Shown here piece after piece: positions 34,501 to 45,445 of a stretch of DNA of 60,000 nucleotides. Position 1 is the stretch's first letter. Each line of letters opens with the position of its first letter. Source of the DNA: Tubulanus polymorphus (lineage: Eukaryota; Nemertea; Palaeonemertea; Tubulaniformes; Tubulanidae); contig NC_134028.1 in assembly GCF_964204645.1 (NCBI RefSeq), positions 20,312,153-20,372,152 on the forward strand. The letters are read 5' to 3'. A program made the translations under genes and the position numbers. Below the pieces are notes generated by a model. It saw only the letters and a program-made list of their open reading frames with translations, was not told where the DNA came from and ran no database searches.

Positions 34501-34868
34501 AATTTAAGGATGAGACCAATTCTTTTCCCGTTAAAGTGTTCTGCGGTTTACGGAGTAAGATGTATTCAATGACATATCTTTCTCCGGATAACAACGGAAC
34601 ACTTGTGGAAAAGAAAACTGCAAAAGGTGTTGCGAAGTACGTCGTTAAGCAGTCCGTATCCCATAATAACTACGTTGATTGCTTGCGTAATCAATCACGT
34701 ATGATGGCTAACATGCGGTCTATCCGGAGCTTCAATCATAAGTTACATTCAGTTAATTTAAACAAAGTCGGATTATCACCATACGACGACAAACGTTATA
34801 TACTAGATGATGGTGTAAGCACATATGCTTATGGTCATCATAAAATTCCGGAGATAAATCATCATTAA
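31551..34868 (+). CDS. copy P2: intact protein-primed type B DNA polymerase with HNH motif
   Basis: 1105 codons without interruption; the frame is open from 31494. In order: N-terminal domain (NIQNFDNMCFLWSILAHLHR); Cys/His cluster at residues 223-245 (CFWCFKC...H...C); exonuclease motif I (IYADFEMF, about 281); endonuclease-VII-like HNH (CHICKETINGKKCRDHDH and GKYRGPACNSCN, about 383-418); exonuclease II (HNLKSYDSHEI); palm motif A (YLDANNLYGW, about 670); motif B (LLNNASFGKTMEN); motif C (LLFTDTDSL, about 938). This is the DNA_pol_B_2 family of viruses, Polinton/Maverick elements and related invertebrate sequences, which start synthesis from a protein primer. All catalytic aspartates I can place are present. 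No integrase, capsid or packaging ATPase gene was found near it. It could be an active or recently active element gene, or a domesticated one. Confidence 0.92.
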   Translation: MGRIKWFISIHIILENDIDDVHQQRTVYFTSHTRSAFNGEQFDELLDQAKNKMIQLLEQYNTEGTGWMFDYVEVFDLHVGIYEPLGGGSYIPSPRVIVSRGGVINIQNFDNMCFLWSILAHLHRMDTNPQRVSKYLRYRDELNMNNINYPVTVEQIPIFEQQNDISVNVFAYEDGNIFVRRLSDNPRANHVNLLLLVDNDNAHYCLINDLSKFLFHLNKKKAKCFWCFKCMHSFLSQENIDVHTRYCIQGIQKTIMPPTDENVLKFVNVTKQHKLPYVIYADFEMFLEPIEGCKLNQNQSWTYRYQVHEPCGFCFKVVGPDTRHSHPTVLYRGDDVMKKFLTSLLEKAEEILQEYKNPQPLVMNDVDETHFKSTDICHICKETINGKKCRDHDHITGKYRGPACNSCNLSYRVPNFIPVIFHNLKSYDSHEIIRSLGLVEFRGYRISVIPTNTEKFIGFTLGPLRFIDSLAFLNTSVSTLTENLVNSGREKFIHLNSEFPANKLDLLLRKGVYPYDYMTGSEKFNETSLPPKEAFTNTLTNTEISVDDYKHAQNIWSQFNMANMGEYHDLYLRTDVLLLSDIFEEFRKFAHKSYGLDPCHYYTLPGYSWDACLKLTKVELQLFTEVDMYLFIEQGIRGGISVITHRYFEANNKYFADYDEAKESSYIMYLDANNLYGWAMSQALPVGEFRWLETENDPLWPDAQDILTMTDDAHFGMILEVDLEYGAELHDLHNDLPLAPERMLVNEDLMLSPYQKLLFQTLKLSSSKIHKLIPNLYNKTRYIVHYRNLRLYMKLGMKLTKIHRVLHFRQSAWMSPYIALNTEFRKNAKSNFEKDMYKLLNNASFGKTMENIRNRINYQIINEPGKLRKALAKPSTISWNIISENVVGVKKQQISIKLDKPVYLGFSILDISKTLMYDFHYNTIKTGYGDNAKLLFTDTDSLTYAIRSNDLYTDMAGISHQFDFSAYPTGHPLFSDKNKKVLGKFKDETNSFPVKVFCGLRSKMYSMTYLSPDNNGTLVEKKTAKGVAKYVVKQSVSHNNYVDCLRNQSRMMANMRSIRSFNHKLHSVNLNKVGLSPYDDKRYILDDGVSTYAYGHHKIPEINHH

Positions 34869-35311
34869 AAGAACAAGTCGTTATACTTAATATATATTTG
34901 CATATCTTTATTTATTCATAGTTATAAACATTGATTTATTTACACTCACTTATACATGCGTTTATGTTTTCAGTTTTACTTTAAACTATTTAACTAATAT
35001 ATATATTTATTTATTTATCTATTTATTTAAGATTATATGAAAGTTGGTAAACCATTGGTTTAATATCGTTATAAGTGTTTTCTATATTTCTTTTTATTTC
35101 AGGGATGGGATCTAACTCGTACCCCCCTCTAAGCGCACCTTTTCCCGTTTTTTTTTTCTTCCTTTTCTACTTTTTTATGCCAATTTCCCTATAATTCTTT
35201 TTTAAAATAAATAAAGAAAAAACCAGCATTTGATTATTAACATAATTCATGACTTTAGTTTTTGATATTTATCTATATACGGATTGAGGATACAGGAGAT
35301 ACATATATTCA
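34869..35311. other. convergent spacer between polymerase and PC4-like gene
   Basis: AT-rich; includes the CCCCCTCTAAGCGCACC block common to all copies, and AATAAA-type signals for the plus strand near 35207. Confidence 0.6.
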
Positions 35312-36162
35312 TTAATCATCGATTTGGAATACAGGATGAGGATTACAGTAAACACACTGGAGAGCACCCATCTGATTCTGATGATCATCATTGAACATAC
35401 ACGCTTTCATCCCAACGAGTTCAGGTTCCAAATCAACGAAAGAAATATTCATCAGTTTCTCCCACTGTTTTTCAGATAGTTCTATCCAGGTTTTCGTATG
35501 AACTCGTTGTTCCGTTGCAGCTATATAACAAAAATATCTAATGTCGATTATAACCTTATTGAAACGTTTGAACACGGTCACGTATCGGTTCCTACCGACG
35601 TGTAATCGAAAATCCTCTATGATATTATTGTTATTGTTGCTTTCATTAAACGAATTGATGGCGGAATTTATGGAATCTCTATGCCAGTCGAGATTAGCCC
35701 ATTCTTGCAGGTGTAGGCTAATGCCGCGTTTCGTTGGAAATAATCGAAGGTCATCACTGAGTTCATAAGTTCGTATGTCAACACGTTTAACATCCTGCCA
35801 CTCGCTGACACACGCAAACACTAAATTGCCCAGATAATGACGTTTCACATCCGCTTTCGCATAGACGTATTCTTCTTTAGACTCACTCAGTTTTATATCC
35901 GTTTGTACACAAGCATTCTCTTTAACAACCGTATCTATGACAAAAGAAAAGATAATATGGTTACATTACAAGTGAAACAATAAATAACTCAAAGGAGGAG
36001 AGGATGTTTTACAAACAAACAAATTAATTACACATACATACCAGGCTTAGCAGCGTTAATATCTAGCTTTAAATTCTTGAAATTCAGTCTTCGAGGTCTC
36101 TTTTTTGGAGCATCAGGTTCAGACATGTTTCGTTTCAACACGGGAGTTGTGTGCGTATCCAT
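35312..36162 (-). CDS. PC4-like single-stranded-DNA-binding protein, two exons
   Basis: Exon 1 is 36162-36042 and exon 2 is 35934-35312, with a GTATGT...TCATAG intron of 107 bp and phase 1 joined correctly, giving 247 residues. The N-terminus is basic (APKKRPRRLNFKNLKL), like a nuclear localisation signal. Two PC4-fold segments follow: TKRGISLHLQEWANL, and a fuller one with VGRNRYVTVFKRFNKVIIDI, then WIELSEKQWEKLM. PC4/p15 proteins bind single-stranded DNA and act as transcription or replication cofactors. The tail has CVYCNPHP. It converges on the intact polymerase gene. No stop or frame break was seen. It lies inside the array and is not repeated with the other duplicated parts. Confidence 0.8.
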
Positions 36163-36203
36163 GATCAACTCAACGAATGAAATCACCTTTGGAGAACACA
36201 CGT

Positions 36204-36225
36204 TATATACCCCTCATGACGTCAG
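36204..36225 (-). promoter_or_regulatory. TATA box and CRE-like site of the PC4-like gene
   Basis: Read on the minus strand, TATATAA (36210-36204) lies 42 bases before the ATG. TGACGTCA, a perfect CRE/ATF palindrome (36218-36225), is eight bases further upstream. Confidence 0.6.
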
Positions 36226-36329
36226 ATATTTTTCAGAACGAGGATCGTAATCATCGAAACAATTGATAATTTGCATATGTTTATATTCATTCAGATCTAA
36301 CCATATTCAAATGATCTCGTTTTTAAATT

Positions 36330-36755
36330 TAACACACACCAGCTCAATAGATTACCATAAAAACCGGTAACTAAATACCTAACTCAATAGTTAACCCACA
36401 TTAGCTCCATATAACACATAGACATTAGCCCGATAACTAGTTCACATTAGCTCGGTATTAACATTCATTCACTCACATTAGCTCAATGTTAGCTCAGATT
36501 AGCTCAGATGTTAACCGACATTAGCTCAAATTAGCTCAGATGTTAACCGATATTAGCTCAGATTAGCTCAACAGTTTGCTCAGATTAGCTCAGATGTTAA
36601 CCAACATTAGCTCAGATTAGCTCAAAAGTTTGCTCAGATGTTAACCGACATTAGCTCAGATTAGCTCAAAAGTTAGCTCAGATTAGCTCAAAAGTTAGCT
36701 TACATTAGCTCAAAGTTAGCTCACATTAGCACAGTTAGCCCAAAAGTTAGCTGTG
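36330..36755. repeat. TTAGCTCA tandem repeat
   Basis: Dozens of degenerate ATTAGCTCA / GTTAGCTCA units, with ATGTTAACCGAC insertions becoming regular toward the right. It lies upstream of the PC4-like promoter and ends just before the junction of the 11.2-kb duplication at about 36783. Confidence 0.85.
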
Positions 36756-36785
36756 CCAGAACCCCCCTCTGACTATACTACTTAG

Positions 36786-37668
36786 GCGGGATATCCGTCG
36801 TAATCCATCGGTATTTCGAGGCTAACAACAAGAATTTCGCCGATAATGACCCTTCAATAGAATCCTCCTATATCATGTATTTGGATGCAAACAATTTTTA
36901 CGGTTAGGCAATGTCACAGGTTCTGTGAGCGAATGTAGGTGGTTGGAACCACAAGTCGCCCCTCTTTGGCGCACTATCCCTAGTATTATTGATTTACCCG
37001 ATGACGTCCAATTTGGTATGATCCTCAAGTTTGACCTTGAATACGGTGCTGAGCTACATTACTTACATAATGACTTTCCCTTTGCCCCGGAACCCATGCC
37101 GGTGAGTAAGGATATGCTCTCCTCACTGTGTCAAAAAGATTTATTTCCATCTCTAAATTTAAGCGAAACCAAGATAAACAATCTTATCCCCAATCTTGGC
37201 AATAAGAAAAACTACATCATTCATTATAGGAATCTTAAACTTTATCTGAAACTTTTATGAAATTGACAAAAATTAACCGGGTTTTGTATTTTACTCAGTC
37301 TGCATGGATGGCTCTATACATTCGTTAGAAAACCAATTATCGAACTGGCGAAAACCAATTTTGAGAGGGATCTATATAAACTTTTGAATAATGCCAGTTT
37401 CGGTAAGACTATGGAAAATATTCGCCATTGGCTAAATTATCAAACTATAAACGACCCCAATAAATTGAGCAAAGCTTTAGCGAGGCCATCTACGATTTCG
37501 TGGAATGTGAACAACGACAAAAAGGTTTTAGCCGAATTCAAGTATGAAACCAATTCTTTCCCATTGGTCATTTCTCGTTTTCGAACAACAAAAAAAGGGT
37601 TTAAGGCAAATTTAAGGATGAAACCAATTCTTTCCCCATCAAAGTGTTCTGTGGTTTGTGGAGTGTGA
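36786..37668 (+). pseudogene. copy P0': truncated polymerase fragment
   Basis: Copy of 25574-26456. It starts abruptly in the middle of the polymerase (GGISVVIHRYFEANN), carries the same TAG after YLDANNFYG and the same frameshifts. Confidence 0.9.
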
Positions 37669-38256
37669 TGCAATCAGTCTGCAAGGTGAAATGGTTATGA
37701 CTGATTGTAAAGGGGTTTGATACAATCTGTCTGCAAGGTGAAATGCTTATGACTGATTGTAAAGGGGTTTGATACAATCAGTCTGCAAGTTTAAATGGTT
37801 ATGACTGATTGTAAAGGGGTTTGATACAATCAGTCTGCAAGGTGAAATGGATATAACCGATTAAAAAGGGGCTTGATACAGTCAGTGTGCAAGGAGAAAT
37901 GGATATGACTGATTGTAAAGGGGTTTGATACAATCAGTCTGCAAGGTGAAATGGATGACTGATTGTAAAGGGGTTTGATAAAATCAGTCTGCAAGGTGAA
38001 ATTGATGACTGATTGGTAAGGGGCTTGATACAATCAGTCCACAAGGGGAAGTGGCCATGACTGACTGTAAAAGGGGTCGATACAATCAGTCTACAAGGTT
38101 AGATGGTTATGACTGATTGTAAAGGGGTTTGATACAATCAGTCTGTAAGGTGAAATGGATGACTCGTTGTAAAGGTGGTTGATATTATCAGTCTGCAAGG
38201 TGAAATGGCTATGACTGATTGTAAAGGGGTTTGATACAATTATTCTGCAAGTTGAA
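37669..38256 (+). repeat. hairpin satellite A1'
   Basis: Unit-for-unit copy of satellite A1, with rare substitutions such as TGTGAAGG to TGTAAAGG at about 37918. Confidence 0.92.
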
Positions 38257-41207
38257 ATGGTAATTTGGATGAAGGATTTTATGAGTTGGCAAATGAGATG
38301 TATTTATCGCAGAAACAAGTTACTGAAAGACTGTGCTTATGACCAGTCGCCCTACCCAAGCGGTATGGGTGCACAATGTGCGTGCTGGTGTTCGCACACG
38401 TCAGCTCGAGATCCCGGCACATTAATCGTGTGCACAGAAAAAGTAATCCGCTTTGTGTCAAATGCGGAGAGGGGTTTAGCACGACGGCCTACCGGGATAG
38501 GCATCAATCACGTTGTGCGAGAACTCTCCCAATCCCAGCGACCGGTCCTTGAACCAACAGTAACTAGACCACCACCAACACCGCCAGCAGCAGTAGGAGC
38601 ACAGCCGCCACCACCAGCAGCAGTAGGAGCACCACCGCCACCACCACCACCACCAGCAGCAGTAGGGACACCGCTGCCTCCAAAACCAGCAGCGGAATGG
38701 GAATGGGAAGAATTGCCGGACCTTGATGAGGAAACTCTTGCCCTCATCGGGATCCGGCAAGGTGGCGCCTTAGAGGGGTATATGCGAAAATACGAGTTCC
38801 CATGCACTGAGAACAACAAGTTTGATCTGGTTTAATTCTATAACGATATCAAACCGCATCTCATCCGACTGCTTAAAGATGATTTAGGTAGATTGGGTCG
38901 GATAAAATGGTTTATCAGCATTCATATAATTTTAGAAAAAGATATCGATGATGTCCATCAACAAAGGACTGTATATTTTACTAGCCATACTGCTTTCAAT
39001 GGTGAACAATTTGACGAGCTCTTGGATCAGGCTAAGGATAAAATGATCCAATTATTGGAACAATACAATACTGAGGGTACTGGTTGGATGTTTGATTATG
39101 TCGAAGTCTTCGATCTACATGTCGGCATATATGAACCATTAGGTGGAGGTTCGTATATACCCTCTCCTCGTGTAATCGTTTCACGAGGAAGGGTTATAAA
39201 TATCCAAAATTTTGAGGATAAAATATGTGCTTCCTTTGGTCTGTTCTTGCCCACCTCCACCGAATGGACACGAACCCCCAACGAGTATCCAAGTATTTTC
39301 GGCACAGGAACGAATTGAATATGAACCATATCAATTATCCAGTAACCGTAGAACAAATACCCATATTCGCACGGCAAAACGATATATCAGTTAACGTATT
39401 TGCCTATGAAGATGGGAATATGTTTGTTCGTCGTGTGTGTGATAATCCAAGAGCAATTCATGTAAATCTATTGGTATTAGTTTATGATGATAACATGCAT
39501 TATTGCTTAATCAACGATCTCAGTAAATTTCTATTTCATTTAAACAAGAGAAGACCAAAATGTTTTTGGTGTTATAAATGTTATGCATTCTTTTGTCTCG
39601 CAAGAGAATCTTGACGTTCATACTCGGTACTGTATTCAAGGAATACAAAAGATAATCATGCCACCGACAGATGAGAATGTCTTGAAATTTGTTAATGTCA
39701 CAAAACAGCACAAACTGCCATATGTGATATATGCTGACTTCGAAATGTTTTAGAATCGATTGAAGGGTGTAAATTGACATCCCTCCTCGAAAAAGCAGAG
39801 GAAATATTAAAGGAATACAAAAATCCTCAACCTTTGGTTATCAACGACGTCGATGAAACACACTTCAAATCAACTGATATTTGTCATATATGTAAGGAAA
39901 CCATAAATGGTAAGAAATGTCGGGATCACGATCATATAACCGGCAAATACAGAGGCCCAGCTTGTAATTCATGTAATCTAAGTTATAGGGTTCCTAATTT
40001 CATACCTGTGATTTCATAACTTGAAAAGTTATATGACAGTCATGAAATTATTATATCATTGGGCTTGGTTGAATTTAGGGGGTATAAAATTTCAGTGATC
40101 CCGACGAACACTGAAAAGTTTATCGGATTTACACTTGGTCCCATGTTTGGTCGCAGTTTAACATGGCAAACATGGGCGAGTATCACGATCTCTATCTTAG
40201 AACCGACGTTTTGCTACTTTCAGATATTTTCGAGGAATTCCGCAAGTTCGTTCACAAGAGCTAAGGATTAGATCCTTGTCATCATTATAATCTACCTGAA
40301 ATTAACGAAGATTAATCGTGTTCTCCGTTTTCGACAATCAGCCTGGATGTCACCGTACATTGCTTAAAATACCGAATTCCGAAAAAATGCGAAATCTAGT
40401 TTTGAAATGGATATGTACAAATTACTGAATAATGCAAGTTTTTGGCAAAACAATGGAGAACATTAGGAATCGAATCGACTACAAAATAATAAACGAACCC
40501 GGGAAATTGAGAAAAGTTATAGCGAAGCATCTGCTATTTCGTGGAACATTATAATTTCGGAAAATGTTGTGGGGGTAAAAAATGACAGATTTCGATCAAG
40601 TTTGATAAGCCCGTGTATCTTGGCTTTAAAGTAATTGAAATGTACGAATTTCATTACAATACCATCAAGGCAGGATACGGAGATAACGCTAAACTTCTTT
40701 TCACAGATACGGATAGTTTAACGTACGCTATTCGTAGCGACGATTTGTACGCGGATATGGCGGGGATTTCCGACCAGTTCGACTTTTCAGCCTATCCCAT
40801 TGGTCATCCTTTATTCTCGGACAAAAATAAGAAAGTACAAGGCAAATTTAAGGATCACACCAATTCGTTCCCCGTCAAAGTGTTCTGCGGTTTACGGAGT
40901 AAGATGTATTCGATGACATATCTTTCTCCGTATAACAACGGAACACTTGTGGAAAAGAAAACTGCAAAAGTTGTTGCGTTGCGAAGTACGTCGTTAAGCA
41001 GTCCGTATCCCACGATAACTACGTTGATTGCTTACGTAACCAATCACGAATAATGGCTAACATGCGGTCTATCCGGAGCTACAATCATAAGTTGCATTCG
41101 GTGAATTTGAATAAAGTCGGTTTATCACCATACGACGAGAAACGTTATATACTCGATGATGTTGTAAGCACATATGCTTATGGTCATCATAAAATGATAA
41201 TTAAATG
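38257..41207 (+). pseudogene. copy P1': zinc-finger / type B DNA polymerase, broken
   Basis: Twin of 27045-29995 with the same linker stop (TAA 38833-38835), frameshifts and deletions. A clear difference is GTCGGC at about 39121, where P1 has GTCGCC. P1' agrees there with the intact copy. Confidence 0.9.
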
Positions 41208-41573
41208 ATGATTAAGAGAACAACTTGTTATATATACTTAATATATATTTGCATATTTTTATTTATTCATATTTATAAACATTAATTCATTTACATTTAT
41301 TTATACCATTTAACTCGTACCCCCCTCTAAGCGCACCTTTTCTGGTTTTTCCTTTTCTACCTTTTGTCAATTACCTTATAATTTTTCAAAAATTAATAAA
41401 AAACCTGTATTTGATTGTGAACATAATCGACTTTAGTTTTTGATATTTCATCATTTTTGATATGTCATCCTTCGTTTTTGAACAACAACAAAAAGGTTTT
41501 AGGCAAATTCAAGGATGAAATCAGTTCTTTCCCCATCAAAGTGTTCTGTGGTTTGCGGATTTTGATCAGGATT
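41208..41573 (+). other. 3' flank of P1' with polymerase fragment
   Basis: Copy of 29996-30361, including the conserved CCCCCTCTAAGCGC block and the FKDE...VFCGL-type fragment before the satellite. Confidence 0.75.
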
Positions 41574-42222
41574 TAATACAATCAGTCTGAAAGGAGAAAT
41601 AGTTATGACTGATTGTAAAGGGGTTTGATACAATCAGTCTGCAAGGTGAAATGCTTATGACTGATTGTAAAGGGGTTTGATACAATCAGTCTGCAAAGGT
41701 GAAATGCTTATGACTGATTGTAAAGGGGTTTGATACAATCAGTCCGCAAGGTGAAATGGTTATGACTGATTGTAAAGGGGTTTGATACAATCAGTCTGCA
41801 AGGAGAAATGGATATGACTGATTGTAAAGGGGCTTGATACAATCAGTCTGCAAGTTTAAATGGTTATGACTGATTGTAAAGGGATTTGATACAATCAGTC
41901 TGCAAGGTGAAATGGATGACTGATTGTAAAGGGGCTTGATACAATCAGTCCACAAGGGGAAATGGCTATGCCTGATTGTAAAGGGGGTTGATACAATCAG
42001 TCTGCAAGGTTAGATGGTTATGACTGATTGTAAAGGGGTTTGATACAATCAGTCTGTAAGGTGGAATGGATGACTCGTTGTAAAGGGGTTTGATACAATC
42101 ACTCTGCAAGGTGAAATGGTTATAACTGATTGTAAAGGGGTTTGATAGAATCTCTGCAAGGTGAAATGGCTATGACTGATTGTAAAGGGGTTTGATACAA
42201 TTATTCTGTAAGTTGAAATGGT
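41574..42222 (+). repeat. hairpin satellite A2'
   Basis: Copy of satellite A2 (30362-31010). Confidence 0.92.
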
Positions 42223-42225
42223 AAT

Positions 42226-45085
42226 TTGGATGAAGGATCTTATGAGTTGGCAAATGAGATGTATTTATCGCAGAAACAAGTAACTGAAAGACTGTGCTTA
42301 GGACCAGTCGCCCTACCCAAGCGGTATGGGTGCACAATGTGCGAGCTGGTGTTCGCAGACGCCAGCTCGAGATCCCGGCACATTAATCGTGTGCACAGAA
42401 AAAGAAATCCACTTTGTGTCAAATGCGGAGAGGGGTTTAGCACGACGGCCTACCGAGATAGGCATCAATCACGTTGTAACTGGACTACCACCACCACCAG
42501 CAGTAGGGGCACCACCGCCACCACCACCACCAGCAGCAGTAGGGACGCCGCTGCCTCCACAACCAGCAGCGGAATGGGAATTGCCGGACCTTGATGAGGA
42601 AACTCTTGCTCTCATCGGGATCCGGTAAGGTGGCGCCTTAGAGGGGTATATACGAAAATACGAGTTCCCATGCACTGAGAACAACAAGTTTGATCTAATT
42701 TAATTCTATAACGATATCAAACCGCATCTCATCCGACTGCTTAAAGATGATTTAGGTAGATTGGGTCGGATAAAATGGTTTATCAGCATTCATATAATTT
42801 TAGAAAATGATATCGATGATGTCCATCAACAAAGGACTGTATATTTTACTAGCCATACTCGAAGTGCTTTCAATGGTGAACAATTTGACGAGCTCTTGGA
42901 TCAGGCTAAGAATAAAATGATCCAATCATTGGAACAATACAATACTGAGAGTACTGGTTGGATGTTTGATTATGTCGAAGTTTTCGATCTACATGTCGGC
43001 ATATATGAACCATTAGGTGGAGGTTCGTATATACCCTCTCCTCGTGTAATCGTTTCACGAGGAAGGGTTATAAATATCCAAAATTTTGAGGATAAAATAT
43101 GTGCTTCCTTTGGTCTGTACTTGCCCACCTCCACCGAATGGACACGAACCCCCAACGAGTATCCAAGTATTTTCGGTACAGGAACGAAATGAATATGAAC
43201 TATATCAATTATCCAGTGACCGTAGAACAAAATACCCATATTCGCACGGCAAAACGATATATCAGTTAACGGATTTGCCTATGAAGATGGGAATACTTTT
43301 GTTCGTCGAGTGTGTGATAATCCAAGAGCAATTCATATAAATCTATTGGTATTAGTTGACGATGATAACTAGCATTATTGCTTAATCAACGATCTCAGTA
43401 AATTTCTATTTCATTTAAACAAGAAAAGACCAAAATGTTTTTGGTGTTTTAAATGTATGCATTCTTTTGTCTCGCAAGAGAATCTTGACGTTCATACTCG
43501 GTACTGTATTCAAGGAATACAAAAGACAATCATGCCACCGACGGATGAGAATGTCTTGAAATTTGTTAATGTCACAAAACAGCACAAACTGCCATATGTG
43601 ATATATGCTGACTTCGAAATATTTTAGAATCGATTGAAGGGTGTAAATTAACATCCCTCCTCGAAAAAGCAGAGGAAATATTAAAGGAATACAAAAATCC
43701 TCAACCTTTGGTTATCAACGACGTCGATGAAACACACTTCAAATCAACTGATATTTGTCATATATGTAAGGAAACCATAAATGGTAAGAAATTTCGGGAT
43801 CACGATCATATAATCGGCAAATACAGAGGCCCAGCTTGTTATTCATGTAATCTAAGTTATAGGGTTCCTAATTTCATACCTGTGATTTCATAACTTGAAA
43901 AGTTATATGACAGTCATGAAATTATCATATCATTGGGCTTGGTTGAATTTAGGGGGTATAAAATTTCAGTGATTCCGACGAACACTGAAAAGTTTATCGG
44001 ATTTACACTTGGTCCCATGTTTGGTCGCAGTTTAACATGGCAAACATGGGCGAGTATCACGATCTCTATCTTAGAACCGACGTTTTGCTACTTTCAGATA
44101 TTTTCGAGGAATTCCGCAAGTTCGTTCACAAGAGCTAAGGATTAGATCCTTGTCATCATTATAATCTACCCGAAATTAACGAAGATTAATCGTGTTCTCC
44201 GTTTTCGACAATCAGCCTGGATGTCACCGTACATTGCTTAAAATACCGAATTCCGAAAAAATGCGAAATCTAGTTTTGAAATGGATATGTACAAATTACT
44301 GAATAATGCAAGTTTTTGGCAAAACAATGGAGAACATTAGGAATCGAATCGACTACAAAATAATAAACGAACCCGGGAAATTGAGAAAAGTTATAGCGAA
44401 GCATCTGCTATTTCGTGGAACATTATAATTTCGGAAAATGTTGTAGGGGTAAAAAATGACAGATTTCGATCAAGTTTGATAAGCCCGTGTATCTTGGCTT
44501 TAAAGTAATTGAAATGTACGAATTTCATTACAATACCATCAAGGCAGGATACGGAGATAACGCTAAACTTCTTTTCACAGATACGGATAGTTTAACGTAC
44601 GCTATTCGTAGCGAAGATTTGTACGCGGATATGGCGGGGATTTCCGACCAGTTCGACTTTTCAGCCTATCCCATTGGTCATCCTTTATTCTCGGACAAAA
44701 ATAAGAAAGTACAAGGCAAATTTAAGGATCACACCAATTCGTTCCCCGTCAAAGTGTTCTGCGGTTTACGGAGCAAGATGTATTCGATGACATATCTTTC
44801 TCCGTATAACAACGGAACACTTGAGGAAAAGAATACTGCAAAAGGTGTTGCGAAGTACGTCGTTAAGCAGTCCGTATCCCACGATAACTACGTTGATTGC
44901 TTAAGTAACCAATCACGAATGATAGCTAACATGCGGTCTATCCGGAGCTAAATCATAAGTTGCATTCGGTGAATTTGAATAAAGTCGGATTATCACCATA
45001 CGACGAGAAACGTTATATACTCGATGATGTTGTAAGCACATATGCTTATGGTCATCATAAAATTCCGGCAATAAATGATGATTAA
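42226..45085 (+). pseudogene. copy P3: mosaic zinc-finger / type B DNA polymerase, broken
   Basis: The first about 850 bp are of P2 type (ILENDIDD, HTRSAF, TAA at 42626-42628). From about 43070 it takes the P1 character (VINIQNFEDKI) with P1's frameshift and deletions (HNH block followed by MFGRSLTWQ). The HNH is altered (KKFRDHDHI in place of KKCRDHDHI). The 3' part is better kept than in P1: the frame 44487-44951 reads LLFTDTDSLTYAI through KGVAKYVVKQSVS, as in P2. Confidence 0.88.
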
Positions 45086-45445
45086 GAGAACAACTTGTTA
45101 TGCTTAATATATATTTGCATATTTTTATATATTCATAGTTATAAACATTAGTTTATTTACATTTATTTATACCATTTAACTCGTACCCCCCTCTAAGCGC
45201 ACCTTTTCTGGTTTTTCCTTTTCTAACTTTTGTCAATTTCCTTATAGTTTTTCAAAAATTAATAAAAAACCTGCATTTGATTGTGAACATAATCGACTTT
45301 AGTTTTTGATATTTCATCATTTTTGATATGTCATCCTTCGTTTTTGAACAACAACAAAAAAGGTTTTAGGCAAATTCAAGGATGAAATCAGTTCTTTCCC
45401 CATCAAACCATCACAGTGTTCTGTGGTTTGCGGATTTTGATCAGG
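45086..45445 (+). other. 3' flank of P3 with polymerase fragment
   Basis: Contains the ACTCGTACCCCCCTCTAAGC block at about 45178 and, at 45345-45440, the short polymerase fragment that precedes every satellite block. Confidence 0.75.

Larger units (their letters stand above)
36783..43073 (+). repeat. array duplication, right copy
   Basis: Repeats 25571-31863 with only scattered substitutions and a few indels, mainly near the Pro-rich linker. The left junction shares only TAGGCGGG with the flank, so it is a sharp breakpoint. Confidence 0.9.

Noticed and set aside
27264-38760. Trp/Cys-rich and Gly-rich minus-strand frames
   Set aside because: Antisense of the CCACCA/GCAGCA codons of the Pro/Ala-rich linker.
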